Assembly: GCA_040772065.1 (NCBI GenBank)
Contig: JAXGYX010000001.1
Span: forward strand, 1,302,001 to 1,366,000
Length of the DNA: 64,000 bases
Reading direction: 5' to 3'
From: JAXGYX01 sp040772065
GTDB lineage: Bacteria > Bacillota > Clostridia > Saccharofermentanales > Fastidiosipilaceae
Positions 44,386 to 55,100 of the stretch are shown here, in pieces; the stretch's first letter is position 1; every line of letters begins with the position of its first letter. Below the pieces are notes generated by a model, which ran no database searches, was not told the origin of the DNA, and was given only the letters and a program-made list of their open reading frames with translations. Both the position numbers and the translations under genes were made by a program.

Positions 44386-47300
44386 TTATATACTTTTGTC
44401 CGGTATCGGCAAAGTGGAAGCGTCGATAAAAAATAAATTGGCGGCGCCATACCGCTCCATCAGAAGCTTCAACGTGAAATCGTTGATTTCCAGCCAACAA
44501 TCCGGATATAGAGAGTCCAAGCGATTTTCATGTGGAAAATAGATCGCGGTTCTTGTATCGCCGTTGAAAAACGCCAAAGTGGCGAGCAACCGGCGGTATT
44601 CACTTGAATCACGCTCACCATCAAAGGCGAGGATCAAACCAACATCTGTTGAAACAAAAGTCTCCTTATTTGGTGGATATGTGCCGCCTCGTCGTTGTTC
44701 GGCGTCGCGCCCGGACGGCGCAACCGGAAAATCAAAGTTGGCGGCGGAGTCGGTTGATTGACCGCCGTCCGAAATTTCCGCGTTTTTGGGCAATGGCGCG
44801 AAGCGGTCGGCAATGATCTTTGTTTCCTGATCATCGCTCGCGCTGACCCGACCGCTCAACAACACAGCCTGCCGCTCTTGCAACAACGTGTTATACTCTT
44901 GCATCACTTTCGGAAAAACAATCGCCTCATAACGCCCATACACATCTTCAAGAGTCAAAAAACACATCAGATCATTATTCCGGGTGGATTTGTTGGTCCG
45001 CTTCACAATCAGGCCGGCCATCACGCCGCGCCGACCGTCGCGGACGCCTGCCTTGACCCCCGAGTCGCCCGCGTCAAGAGTATCCTCTCCGGCCTCGAAC
45101 GACTGATCGCCGTGAAACAGATCGCTCGTAAGAGTGACCTGTCGCCCGATCGCCAGGGAATAGTCATCCAAAGGGTGGCCGCTGATGTACACCCCGGTCA
45201 TCTCCCGCTCCATATCCAGCAACTCGGCTGTCGGAAAATCCGGCACGCTTGGGTAGTCCGGCTCAGTCGGCGCGGGATCAACGGTGTCGGTCAGTTCGAA
45301 CAAAGACAATTGCCCTTCCATGATCGAGTTTTTCTGTCGATTCAGGTGCGCCAGAAACGGTTCCAGAGCGGCGATTAACTTGCTGCGTGAAATGCCAAAC
45401 GAGTCAAACGCCGATGAGCGAATCAGGCTTTCGATCAGTTTCTTGTTCAAGGAATGAGCGGACATTCGCCTCAAAAAATCCCCGTAGGTCAGAAATGGAC
45501 CATTCGTCTCACGCTCGGCTATCAGCTCGCGCAAGGGAACCGGACCGACATTTTTCACCGCGCCAAGGCCAAACCGGATGGCGCCGTCCTCTGTCACGAA
45601 CTTGATCTGGCTGCGATTGACGTCAGGGGGAAGGACATTGATGCGTTTTTTGCGGCACACCTCTATATAGGTCGCCGCCTGCCCAAGATTACCCATGTAG
45701 CTGTTGAGCATCGCCGCCATGAATTCAACCGGATAGTGTCGTTTCAACCAGGCCGTCTGGTACGCCACAACCGCGTACGCCGCCGCGTGCGATTTGTTAA
45801 AGGCATAGTTGGCGAACTCCATGACCTCTTCCCATATTGTTTTCGCGATGGGCAAACTGACGCCGCGGGCAAGCGCTCCATCGATTACTTTGCCATTCTC
45901 ATCCACACCACCTTGGATAAACAGCTCTTCATACTTGGAGAGTAGTTCAGGTTTTTTGCTGGACATCGCACGCCGGACGTTGTCCGCCTGACCCAGAGAA
46001 AATCCCGCGACCGTGCGCACAATCTGCATAACCTGTTCCTGATAGACCATGCAACCATATGTGACGTCCAGGATGGGTTCAAGTAGCGGATGATGGCAGC
46101 TGATCTTGCTGTCGGCATGGCGGCCCGCCACGTACCTGGGGATTTGTTTCATCGGTCCGGGACGAAACAGCGCGACGCCGGCGATGATGTCTTCCAGTGA
46201 CTCCGGTTTCAACTCTTTCATGAAGGAAGTCATACCCGAGCTTTCCAATTGAAAAACACCCGCCGTGTCGCCCTCGCTGATCATCTGAAACACGGTCGGA
46301 TCATCCATCGACATCCGATCGTAGTCGATTTCCACACCATAATTGTCGCGCACCATTTGCGCCGTGTCCTGCAGCACGGTCAGCGTGCGTAGACCGAGAA
46401 AATCAAACTTCAGCAAGCCGAGAGATTCGATCGTTTCCTTGGCGTATTGCACCACAACCGAGTCATCATTTTTAGCCAGCGGCGCGATCTTCACAATCGG
46501 TTCGGAAGATATAATCACACCGGCGGCATGAGTGGACGCGTGCCGCGGCATTCCCTCAAACAGCCTGGCGGTGTCGATCACGTCTTTGGTGACACTGTCA
46601 TTCTCATATGCGGACTTAAGTTCGGGCGAAGTCTCGAGGGCCTTGTCCAATGTCATCTTCAGCTCGTTGGGGATCATCTTCGCCAAGCGATCGCTTTCGG
46701 CGTAAGGGACGTCCAGCGCGCGACAAACATCGCGCACACTGGCCCGAGCCGCCAACGTGCCAAATGTGATGACCTGGGAAACTCTTTGCTTACCGTATTT
46801 TCGGGTCACATAGTCGATCACCTCGCCGCGGCGCTCATAACAAAAATCAATGTCGAAGTCGGGCATGCTGACCCGTTCAGGGTTGAGGAATCGCTCAAAG
46901 AGCAATGAATAACAGAGCGGATCGATATTAGTGATGCCGATACAATACGCCGCCAGAGAACCCGCTCCCGAGCCACGACCCGGGCCGACAATGATCCCGC
47001 GCTCGCGCGCGAAACGAATGAAATCCCAGACGATCAGATAATAGTCGGTGTACCCCATGGAGTCGATGACCCGCAGCTCCATATCCAACCGAGTCTCGTA
47101 TTCCTCGCGGCTATGTTCGTGCGGCAATTCCAGGCGCCGGGCCAAACCGGCAAAACAGAGCTCGCGCAGGTAATCGCCGGCGTGTCCACCGTCCGGCACA
47201 TCAAAAGCGGGCAAATGAATCGTGTCAAAGTCAAAGGTCACATCACAGCGCTCGGCGATCAAAGCCGTGTTCTCAATCGCTTCGGGACAGTCGCTGAACG

Positions 47301-48057
47301 CCGCCTCCATCTCCTCGGGCGACTTCACATAAAGCTGATCAGTCCCCATGCGCATACGGTCCGGGTCGGTGATCACCTTGCCGGTCTGCATACAAAGCAG
47401 GATTTCGTGCGCGCGCGCGTCTTCCTTGCGCATATAGTGGCAGTCATTCGTGGCCACCAGGGGGATGTCCAACTCCGCCGAAATGTCGCGCAAAGCCCGG
47501 TTAACGACGGCCTGCTGTTGAATGCCATTTGACTGCATCTCCAGATAGAAGTTGTTCTTGCCAAAAATATCATTGTACTCGGTCGCCAGCTCTCTCGCCC
47601 GTTGGGGGTCTCCGGCTAAAATCGCCCGCGGCACTTCACCACTCATACACGAGGATAAAGCGATCAGACCTTCGGAATGGCCGCGCAACAGCTCATGATC
47701 CACCCGTGGACGATAATAGAAACCTTCCAGAAAGGCGAGCGAGACCAACAAATTGAGGTTCTCCAAACCCACATTGTTTTCCGCCAGCAAGATCAAATGA
47801 CCGAGCTGTTTATCAGTCGGACTGTCCTTTTGGAAGCGACCGTTCGGAGCGACATAAACCTCGCATCCTATGATGGGTTTGACACCCGCCTCATTGCAGG
47901 CGTTATAAAAATCAACGACCCCGTACATCACACCGTGGTCGGTGATGGCGCACGAGGTCATGCCCAGCTCTTTGACGCGGGCCGGAAGTTGTGCGATCCG
48001 ATTCGCGCCATCGAGCAGGCTGTATTCCGTATGTAAATGCAGATGTGTAAACGTCAA
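44386..48057 (-). CDS. dnaE: DNA polymerase III alpha subunit (DnaE)
   Basis: 1223 residues. The N-terminal PHP domain is present (THLHLHTEYSLLDGANRI, TDHGVMYGVVDFY). The palm aspartates lie in PDFDIDFCYERR (about residue 400), and the finger region contains AGVIISSEP and FDFLGLRTL. A helix-hairpin-helix region, a C-terminal OB domain (MAGLIVKRTNKSTRNNDLMC) and a short end domain follow. The start appears to be TTG, with AGG six bases upstream; no nearby ATG gives a conserved N-terminus. It lies 15 bp after pgcA and 80 bp before pfkA on the same strand. A Gly/Asp-rich insertion (EAGEDTLDAGDSGVKAGVRD) precedes the OB fold. It replicates DNA, beside PolC in most firmicutes. Confidence 0.95.
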   Translation of the reverse strand: MTFTHLHLHTEYSLLDGANRIAQLPARVKELGMTSCAITDHGVMYGVVDFYNACNEAGVKPIIGCEVYVAPNGRFQKDSPTDKQLGHLILLAENNVGLENLNLLVSLAFLEGFYYRPRVDHELLRGHSEGLIALSSCMSGEVPRAILAGDPQRARELATEYNDIFGKNNFYLEMQSNGIQQQAVVNRALRDISAELDIPLVATNDCHYMRKEDARAHEILLCMQTGKVITDPDRMRMGTDQLYVKSPEEMEAAFSDCPEAIENTALIAERCDVTFDFDTIHLPAFDVPDGGHAGDYLRELCFAGLARRLELPHEHSREEYETRLDMELRVIDSMGYTDYYLIVWDFIRFARERGIIVGPGRGSGAGSLAAYCIGITNIDPLCYSLLFERFLNPERVSMPDFDIDFCYERRGEVIDYVTRKYGKQRVSQVITFGTLAARASVRDVCRALDVPYAESDRLAKMIPNELKMTLDKALETSPELKSAYENDSVTKDVIDTARLFEGMPRHASTHAAGVIISSEPIVKIAPLAKNDDSVVVQYAKETIESLGLLKFDFLGLRTLTVLQDTAQMVRDNYGVEIDYDRMSMDDPTVFQMISEGDTAGVFQLESSGMTSFMKELKPESLEDIIAGVALFRPGPMKQIPRYVAGRHADSKISCHHPLLEPILDVTYGCMVYQEQVMQIVRTVAGFSLGQADNVRRAMSSKKPELLSKYEELFIQGGVDENGKVIDGALARGVSLPIAKTIWEEVMEFANYAFNKSHAAAYAVVAYQTAWLKRHYPVEFMAAMLNSYMGNLGQAATYIEVCRKKRINVLPPDVNRSQIKFVTEDGAIRFGLGAVKNVGPVPLRELIAERETNGPFLTYGDFLRRMSAHSLNKKLIESLIRSSAFDSFGISRSKLIAALEPFLAHLNRQKNSIMEGQLSLFELTDTVDPAPTEPDYPSVPDFPTAELLDMEREMTGVYISGHPLDDYSLAIGRQVTLTSDLFHGDQSFEAGEDTLDAGDSGVKAGVRDGRRGVMAGLIVKRTNKSTRNNDLMCFLTLEDVYGRYEAIVFPKVMQEYNTLLQERQAVLLSGRVSASDDQETKIIADRFAPLPKNAEISDGGQSTDSAANFDFPVAPSGRDAEQRRGGTYPPNKETFVSTDVGLILAFDGERDSSEYRRLLATLAFFNGDTRTAIYFPHENRLDSLYPDCWLEINDFTLKLLMERYGAANLFFIDASTLPIPDKSI

Positions 48058-48072
48058 ATCTTACCTATGCCC

Positions 48073-49812
48073 TTACTTTAATTTAGCGCGGATGACCGCC
48101 TCGGCGGCGTCGGATATCTCATCCAACCGAGCTTTGGTCTCCTCTGCGTCCGGACCGTACGCTCCGGAATAGACCTTGATTTTAGGTTCGGTTCCTGAAG
48201 GTCGAACGCAGACCCAATCCAAGTCGTCCAATTCATATAACAAAACATTTGAAGCAGGAAGATCCAGGATTTCCGTGGTGTTGGAGACGAAATCGACACG
48301 CTCGTGTGTTTGATAGTCGCGCAGCGCGTTAACTTTAAGCTCCCCAAGTCGCGCTCCCTTGTTTTCCCGCAGGTCGGCCAGCGCTTCTTTTATCTTATTC
48401 AGGCCGGCGATTCCTTCCATTGTAATCGAAATCGTCTTTTCAAATCCAAAGCCATATTTTTGATAGAGATCATCCAGGTAATCACTGATCGTTTTACCTT
48501 CCGTCCGCGCGGTGGCGGCCATTTCCGCCAGCAACATGGAAGCCACGACCGCGTCCTTGTCGCGCACATCGGTACCGGCGAGATAGCCGAAGCTTTCCTC
48601 AAAACCAAACTGGAAGTGCTTGTCTCCGAACTCATCGTAGTCTTTGATCAACTCTCCAATAAACTTGAATCCGGTCAACACTTCAAAAAGCTCGACGTCG
48701 TAGGCCTGCGCCACACGTTTGGTCAGTTTGGTGGAGACAATCGTTGTCGCAACAAATGACTGTTCAGGCAACACCCCGCGTTGCTTTTTGGCAGACAGAA
48801 TATACTCCATCAACAACAGACCAATTTGATTGCCGGACAAAACCTGGTATGTGCCGTCCGCACGACGCACGGCCAAACCGGTGCGGTCGGCGTCGGGATC
48901 GTTGGCGATAACAAGATCGGCTTCTTCTTTGGTGGCAAGCTGGATTGCCAGCTCCAAAGCCTCACGAAATTCGGGATTGGGATTCTCCACAGTTGAAAAA
49001 TCCGGATCCGGCAATTCCTGTTCCTTCACCACCATGACATTGTTGAATCCAAGTTCTTTCAATATACGGCGAACCGGAATATTGCCCGCTCCGTGAAGCG
49101 GAGTGTAGACGATCTTCATATCCGCCTGTCCGGGGATCAGATCGCTGTTGATGCTCAGCCCTTTTAACATTGCAATATAGGCGTCATCCAGCTCCTTGCC
49201 GATGTATTCCAATGTTTTGTCCGCCAAAGCCTGATCCTTGTCAATCCAGGACAACGTGCGGATGTCCGTTATCGAATGCATCTCCTTCATGACGACGTCG
49301 GCCGCTTCCGGCGACATCTGACTGCCGTCCTCACCGTACGCCTTAAATCCATTATATTGTTTCGGGTTGTGGCTGGCCGTGATCATGACGCCGCCCGCAC
49401 AGTTGTAATAGCGAACCGCGAAAGAAAGGATCGGGACCGGACGCAGAGAATCAAACAGCCGCACTTTAATGCCATGGGTCGCGAATACCAATGCCGAGAT
49501 CTCGGCGAATTCCGGTGAAAAATGTCGGGAGTCATAGGAGATCACGATACCGCGTTGTTTCGCCTCCTCGCCAAGTGACACGATATAACGGGCGAATCCT
49601 TCTGTGGCCTGGGCGACGGTGTAAATATTCATCCGATTGGTGCCGGCTCCAATGATGCCCCGCAGTCCGGCCGTGCCAAATTCAAGCGATTGATAAAAAC
49701 GCTCCTGAATTTCCTGATCATCGCCGGCTATGGCCCGCAACTCATCCCTTGTCTGCTGATTAAAAAACTCATCTGTGCTCCACAGCTCATAAAGCGATTG
49801 GTAATCATTCAT
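48073..49812 (-). CDS. pgcA: Phosphoglucomutase/phosphomannomutase (alpha-D-phosphohexomutase family)
   Basis: 579 residues, the length of the PgcA/Pgm2 type. The N-terminal domain has FGTAGLRGIIGAG. The phosphoserine loop is MITASHNPKQYNG, the metal loop is DPDADRTGLAV, the sugar-binding loop is GFEESFGYL, and the C-terminal phosphate-binding loop is RPSGTEPKIK. It interconverts glucose 1- and 6-phosphate for glycogen, cell-wall or exopolysaccharide precursors. GGGAGG precedes the ATG. It heads the run pgcA-dnaE-pfkA. Confidence 0.95.
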   Translation of the reverse strand: MNDYQSLYELWSTDEFFNQQTRDELRAIAGDDQEIQERFYQSLEFGTAGLRGIIGAGTNRMNIYTVAQATEGFARYIVSLGEEAKQRGIVISYDSRHFSPEFAEISALVFATHGIKVRLFDSLRPVPILSFAVRYYNCAGGVMITASHNPKQYNGFKAYGEDGSQMSPEAADVVMKEMHSITDIRTLSWIDKDQALADKTLEYIGKELDDAYIAMLKGLSINSDLIPGQADMKIVYTPLHGAGNIPVRRILKELGFNNVMVVKEQELPDPDFSTVENPNPEFREALELAIQLATKEEADLVIANDPDADRTGLAVRRADGTYQVLSGNQIGLLLMEYILSAKKQRGVLPEQSFVATTIVSTKLTKRVAQAYDVELFEVLTGFKFIGELIKDYDEFGDKHFQFGFEESFGYLAGTDVRDKDAVVASMLLAEMAATARTEGKTISDYLDDLYQKYGFGFEKTISITMEGIAGLNKIKEALADLRENKGARLGELKVNALRDYQTHERVDFVSNTTEILDLPASNVLLYELDDLDWVCVRPSGTEPKIKVYSGAYGPDAEETKARLDEISDAAEAVIRAKLK

Positions 49813-50022
49813 TTCAGAATCCTCCCTTATCCCAAAGTGAATCTTCTCCGCAGAAAAGATAATGGACCGACAAATCGTATCAATTATACCATATCACGCT
49901 AAAAACTCGACGGTTTTTTGTCATTATGCACAGTCTCAAAGCGCTTGAATAACCGGGTGTGAGCGATTCGGGCGCGCACGACGAAAGCCATACAGGGAAA
50001 TCGATCACCTGCTGAAAATTGA

Positions 50023-52077
50023 TCAATGAATATGACCGCGCACGATGATCATCAGGTCACGCAGGCGAGCGGCTTCCTCAAAGTCGAGGGCGGAGGCCGC
50101 CTGCTTCATCTCACGCTCCAGACGGTCGGCCATTTTGATCAACTCACTCGGTTTCATTCGTGCGATTTTTTGTTCCGCCGCGCTGAGCGCGCCGCGACCT
50201 CCGGTCCGTCTTGTATCCGCCGATTCGATTTTCTCTTTTTTCTCAATATCCTCCAAGGTGTCCAGCACATCACGGATCTCTTTAACGATCGTGTGCGGAG
50301 TGATACCGTGTTCTTCATTGTATCGCTCCTGAATCGCGCGGCGGCGATTGGTCTCACTGATCGCCCTGTACATGGAATCTGTGACTTCATCGGCGTACAT
50401 CAAAACCTTGCCATTCACATTGCGCGCCGCCCGCCCGATAATTTGAATCAACGAAGTTGTCGAACGCAAAAAGCCCTCGCGGTCGGCGTCCAAAATCGCG
50501 ATCAGCGAGACCTCCGGAAGATCGATTCCTTCGCGCAACAGATTGATTCCAACCAAGACATCAAACTGCCCCAGCCTCAGGTCACGCAAGATTTCCAAGC
50601 GCTCATCATTGGCGATGTCCGAATGCAGGTATTTGACGCGAAAATCGGCTTCCTGTAAAAAAGAGGTCAAGTCCTCGGCCATTTTTTTGGTCAGCGTCAG
50701 CACCAGCGCGCGCTCACCGCGCTCGATCACCATATTGATTTCGGAAGCCAGATCGTCAATTTGTCCATCCACCGGATGGATGGCGATGACGGGGTCCAGC
50801 AGTCCGGTTGGCCGGATGATCTGCTCCGCCGTCCGCTCGCTGCGCTCGGCCTCATATTTTGAGGGTGTCGCGCTGACAAAAACAGTCTGTCCCATCCGTT
50901 CCTCAAACTCCACGAAGCGCAAGGGGCGGTTGTCAAAAGCCGACGGCAGGCGAAAACCAAAATCGACCAGGGATTCCTTGCGCGAACGATCTCCTTTGTA
51001 CATCGCGCCGATCTGAGGCACGGTAACATGAGATTCGTCGATCATCAACAAATAGTCTTCAGGGAAAAAATCCATCAATGTGTAAGGTGGCTGACCCGGA
51101 GCGCGGCCATCCATGTGACGGGAATAGTTCTCGATCCCTTTGGTGAATCCGGTCTCACGCAACATCTCCATGTCGTAATTGGTGCGCTGCTCAAGGCGAT
51201 AGGCCTCGACAAGCTTGCCTTCCTCACGAAACCAGGCCAGTCGTTCCTCGAGCTCGGCCTCAATCGTCTCAATCGCCCGTTCGGTGGTTTCCACATTCGT
51301 CGCGTAATGACTGGCCGGCCACACGCCCACATAGTTGCGAACGGACAGTGTCTTGCCCGTCAGCCGGTCAATCTCAACAAGGCGGTCAATCTCATCTCCA
51401 AAAAAAGAAACTCGGACCAGAATCGTTTCCGAAGTCGACGGAAAGATATCGATGGTATCTCCGCGCACCCGGAACGTACCGCGTTTCAGCTCGAAGTCAT
51501 TGCGGTTAAACTGACTGTGGATTAGCCGCCGAATCAACTCCTCACGATCCATCCTCATGCCGGGTCGAAGATGAATCATCATATCTTGATAAAAATCGGG
51601 GTTGCCCAGGCCATAGATGCACGAAACCGAGGCAACCACGATCACATCTCGTCGGGACAGCAAAAAATCGGTCGCCGAATGACGCATCCGATCGATCTCG
51701 TCGTTGATCGCCGAATCTTTTTCGATGAAGGTGTCCGTGCTCGCGATATATGCTTCAGGTTGGTAATAATCGTAATAACTCACAAAATATTCAACAGCGT
51801 TTTCCGGGAAAAATGCCTTGAATTCAGCCGCGAGCTGACCGGCAAGCGTTTTGTTCGGTGCGATCACCAACGTCGGCCGCTGCAGACGCTCGATCACTCC
51901 CGCCATGGTGAACGTTTTGCCTGAACCGGTCACACCCAGCAAGGTCTGATATTTTCTACCTTCTTCAATGCCCTTCACGAGCAGATCAATCGCCTGTGGT
52001 TGATCGCCGGTCGGTTGGATATCGGCGATCAACTTGAACTCACCCGGCAAATCGGTCGGACGAGGCCTTTTTTTCAA
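50023..52077 (-). CDS. uvrB: UvrABC system protein B (excinuclease subunit)
   Basis: 684 residues. The start is a TTG at 52077, seven bases after GGAGGG. The Walker A motif is GVTGSGKTFTMA, and the beta-hairpin with its tyrosines is in YFVSYYDYYQPEAYI. Helicase motifs follow, including LLMIDESHVT and QIIGRAARNVNG. The C-terminal UvrB/UvrC interaction (UVR) motif is KQAASALDFEEAARLRD. UvrB verifies DNA damage and loads UvrC. No uvrA or uvrC is in the window. Confidence 0.97.
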   Translation of the reverse strand: MKKRPRPTDLPGEFKLIADIQPTGDQPQAIDLLVKGIEEGRKYQTLLGVTGSGKTFTMAGVIERLQRPTLVIAPNKTLAGQLAAEFKAFFPENAVEYFVSYYDYYQPEAYIASTDTFIEKDSAINDEIDRMRHSATDFLLSRRDVIVVASVSCIYGLGNPDFYQDMMIHLRPGMRMDREELIRRLIHSQFNRNDFELKRGTFRVRGDTIDIFPSTSETILVRVSFFGDEIDRLVEIDRLTGKTLSVRNYVGVWPASHYATNVETTERAIETIEAELEERLAWFREEGKLVEAYRLEQRTNYDMEMLRETGFTKGIENYSRHMDGRAPGQPPYTLMDFFPEDYLLMIDESHVTVPQIGAMYKGDRSRKESLVDFGFRLPSAFDNRPLRFVEFEERMGQTVFVSATPSKYEAERSERTAEQIIRPTGLLDPVIAIHPVDGQIDDLASEINMVIERGERALVLTLTKKMAEDLTSFLQEADFRVKYLHSDIANDERLEILRDLRLGQFDVLVGINLLREGIDLPEVSLIAILDADREGFLRSTTSLIQIIGRAARNVNGKVLMYADEVTDSMYRAISETNRRRAIQERYNEEHGITPHTIVKEIRDVLDTLEDIEKKEKIESADTRRTGGRGALSAAEQKIARMKPSELIKMADRLEREMKQAASALDFEEAARLRDLMIIVRGHIH

Positions 52078-52118
52078 CTATATTCCCTCCAAAAATCCGT
52101 GACGCGAAAAGCAGGTCA

Positions 52119-55100
52119 TCAGATTGCGAAATAGTCAACACCCGAAACAAAAAGTTTTTGATCTTTGTTTCCGGAAATGTTCGTCGCCACATCAGCGCCA
52201 TATCGCTCGGAATGTCCCATTTTGCCGAATACCCGTCCATCCGGCGAGGTGACGCCCTCAATCGCCCAGATCGACCCGTTGGGATTCCCCGGCATCTGCA
52301 TCGTGGCCATCTCATTCAGGTTGACATATTGTGTGGCGATTTGATCCTGCTCTCTCAATATCTCCAAAGTTTTCGCATCGGCTGTAAATCGACCTTCCAT
52401 ATGTGAGATCGGTATGTTGTGCACATCCCCCGCCCTCGTGCCGGCAAGCCAAGGTGAGCGATTCGATACAACCCTGGTATTGGCGTAGGACGAAATATGC
52501 CGCCCGATTGTGTTGAAGGTCAACGACGCGGAGTTCGACGAAGGTTGTGTCACGTCGCCATCCACCAGCAATCCCAATCGCAGCAACGCCTGAAAGCCAT
52601 TTCCGATGCCCAGGATCAGGCCGTCTCGCTTGAACAGCAGGTCGCGCACCGCCTCGACCAGCATCGGATCGCGAAACAGCGCGCTGATAAATTTGGCAGC
52701 GCCTTCCGGCTCGTCGCCGACACAGGAACCTCCCGGCAATGTCAAAATCTGCGCCCGCGCCAGACGTGCGGCGATTCTCTCCACCGAGTCGGTGAGCGCG
52801 GCCCCTGTTCGATTGCGCACAACAAAGGAGTCCACCTTGGCTCCCGCCGCTTCGAAGGAATGAATCAAGTCATACTCGCCATTGGTTCCCGGAAAGATCG
52901 GAATAAACACATTTGGCCTTCCATCGATCGGGTTAGGCGCTTTCAGCGGCTTTGTCTCGGAAGGATTGGTCAACGTCGGCGTGCCCTCCATGGTCTTGTC
53001 CGCCAACAGATCCGAACGGCCGCTCCCTTCTTGTTCCACCTCGGAATTCACAGTCAGTGGGAAAATCCTGCTCAAGGGAGCTTCCCAAGTTCTCAGCGCC
53101 TCTTCCAACGTCAAAGCGTTATTGTCATAGGTGAACAGTGGCGCCGAGGATGGCTGACCAATCAAAACCGCGCCGATCTCCAGCAGTCTCGTTATGGTGC
53201 TGCCACCGACACGCTTGCGTGGCACTTCCACCAGCAGAGCACCCGGATCCGGCGTGAACAACAGATCCTCGGGCAAGTCCGAGTTGAAGTTGAAACCCAG
53301 CTCATTGCCCAAACACATTTGAATCACCCGGACGGCCGGACCTGCTCCGTCCACCGTTGCGGTCGTTCTGACACGATCTTCTTTTTGCAGACTGTGCACA
53401 ACCCTGAAGGCCGTCATTACTTTATCCGGCACCGGCACAAATTGATCGTCCTTGGCGATCGGGATGTAATATAGTTCAGAATCAGTGGCGCTCAGCGTTG
53501 CGCTATGAATATCGCCCGCCTTCCTGGTGCCCACAGCGAAGGAGATCAGTGTCGGCGGCACATGCAAGTCCTCAAAAGTGCCGGACATGCTGTCCTTGCC
53601 TCCAATCGAGGGGACCTCAAAATCCATCTGCGCGTCCAGGGCCCCAAGTAAAGCCGCCACCGGCGCTCCCCAGCTTCGCGCACTGTCGGTCCTTGGAAAA
53701 TATTCCTGAAATGTCAGGCGCAACCGCTGTGGCGAACCGCCCATGGCCGTGCCACGGGATATGGATTGAAGCACAGCGTAGTAAGCTCCGTGGTAGGGGC
53801 TCCAGGAACTCAGTTCGGGGTCGAAACCATATGTCATCAAGGTCGCAGAATCCGTCCGCCCCCGCAAAACCGGGATCTTGGCGGCCATCCCTTCTTCGGG
53901 GGTGAGCTGTCTGCGACCGCCATATGGCATCAGGATCGTTCCCGCGCCCACAGTGCTGTCAAACCACTCCGCCAGACCTTTTTGAGAACAGGCATTGAGC
54001 GATCCCAGCGCCTCTTTGACACGGGCCGCAAATCCTTTGTGGCCGGTGAATTTCGCAGAAAAATATGTTTTGGACAAATCCGGCGTCTCAACTGTCGCGT
54101 TGGCCCGCTGCGTCGCTCCGTTGGTCTCGATGAACGTTCGGCTGAGATCCACAATCACATCTCCTCGCCATCTCATCACCATGCGGTTGGTGTCGGTCAC
54201 CACCGCGACAGGCACCGCCTCCAGGTTCTCCTGATCCGCCGCCGCGACGAACGCCTCAACCTGATCCGGTCTCACAACCACCGCCATTCGCTCCTGCGAT
54301 TCGGAGATCGCAAGTTCGGTACCATCCAATCCTTGATATTTCACCGGAACGAGATCCAGGTTGATATCCAGTCCGTCGGCCAACTCACCGATCGCCACCG
54401 ACACACCGCCCGCGCCGAAATCATTACAGCGTTTGATCATGCGCGCGATAATCGGGTCGCGGAACAGTCGCTGCAAGTTACGCTCAATGCCCGGATTCCC
54501 CTTTTGCACTTCCGCGCCGCTCGTTTCAGCCGAGCTCTCGTCGTGCGCCTTGGATGATCCCGTCGCACCGCCACAGCCATCCCGTCCGGTCGGCCCGCCA
54601 ACCAATATCACGGCGTCACCTGCCCGCGGCCGTTCGCGGACCACCTGATTCGCAGGAGCCGCCGCCACAACCGCTCCGCACTCCATGCGTTTAGCGACAT
54701 ATCCCGGATGGAAAAACTCTTTGACCAGCCCAGCCGACACACCGATTTGGTTGCCATACGAGCTATAGCCGGCCGCAGCCACCGTGGAAATTTGACGTTG
54801 CGGCAGCTTGCCCTGCAGAGTCTTGTGATGCGGCTCGGTCGGATCTCCCGCTCCGGTGATTCTCATCGCCTGATAGACATAGGATCTGCCCGACAAGGGA
54901 TCGCGGATGGCTCCGCCCAGGCAGGTGGATGCGCCGCCAAACGGCTCAATTTCCGTTGGGTGGTTGTGAGTCTCATTTTTAAACATCACGAGATATTCCT
55001 CATCTCGCCCATCCACCACAATCGGCACCTTGATGCTGCAGGCGTTGATTTCCTCGGACTCATCCAGGTCCTGCAGCCGTCCCTGCCTTTTCAGCTCCTT

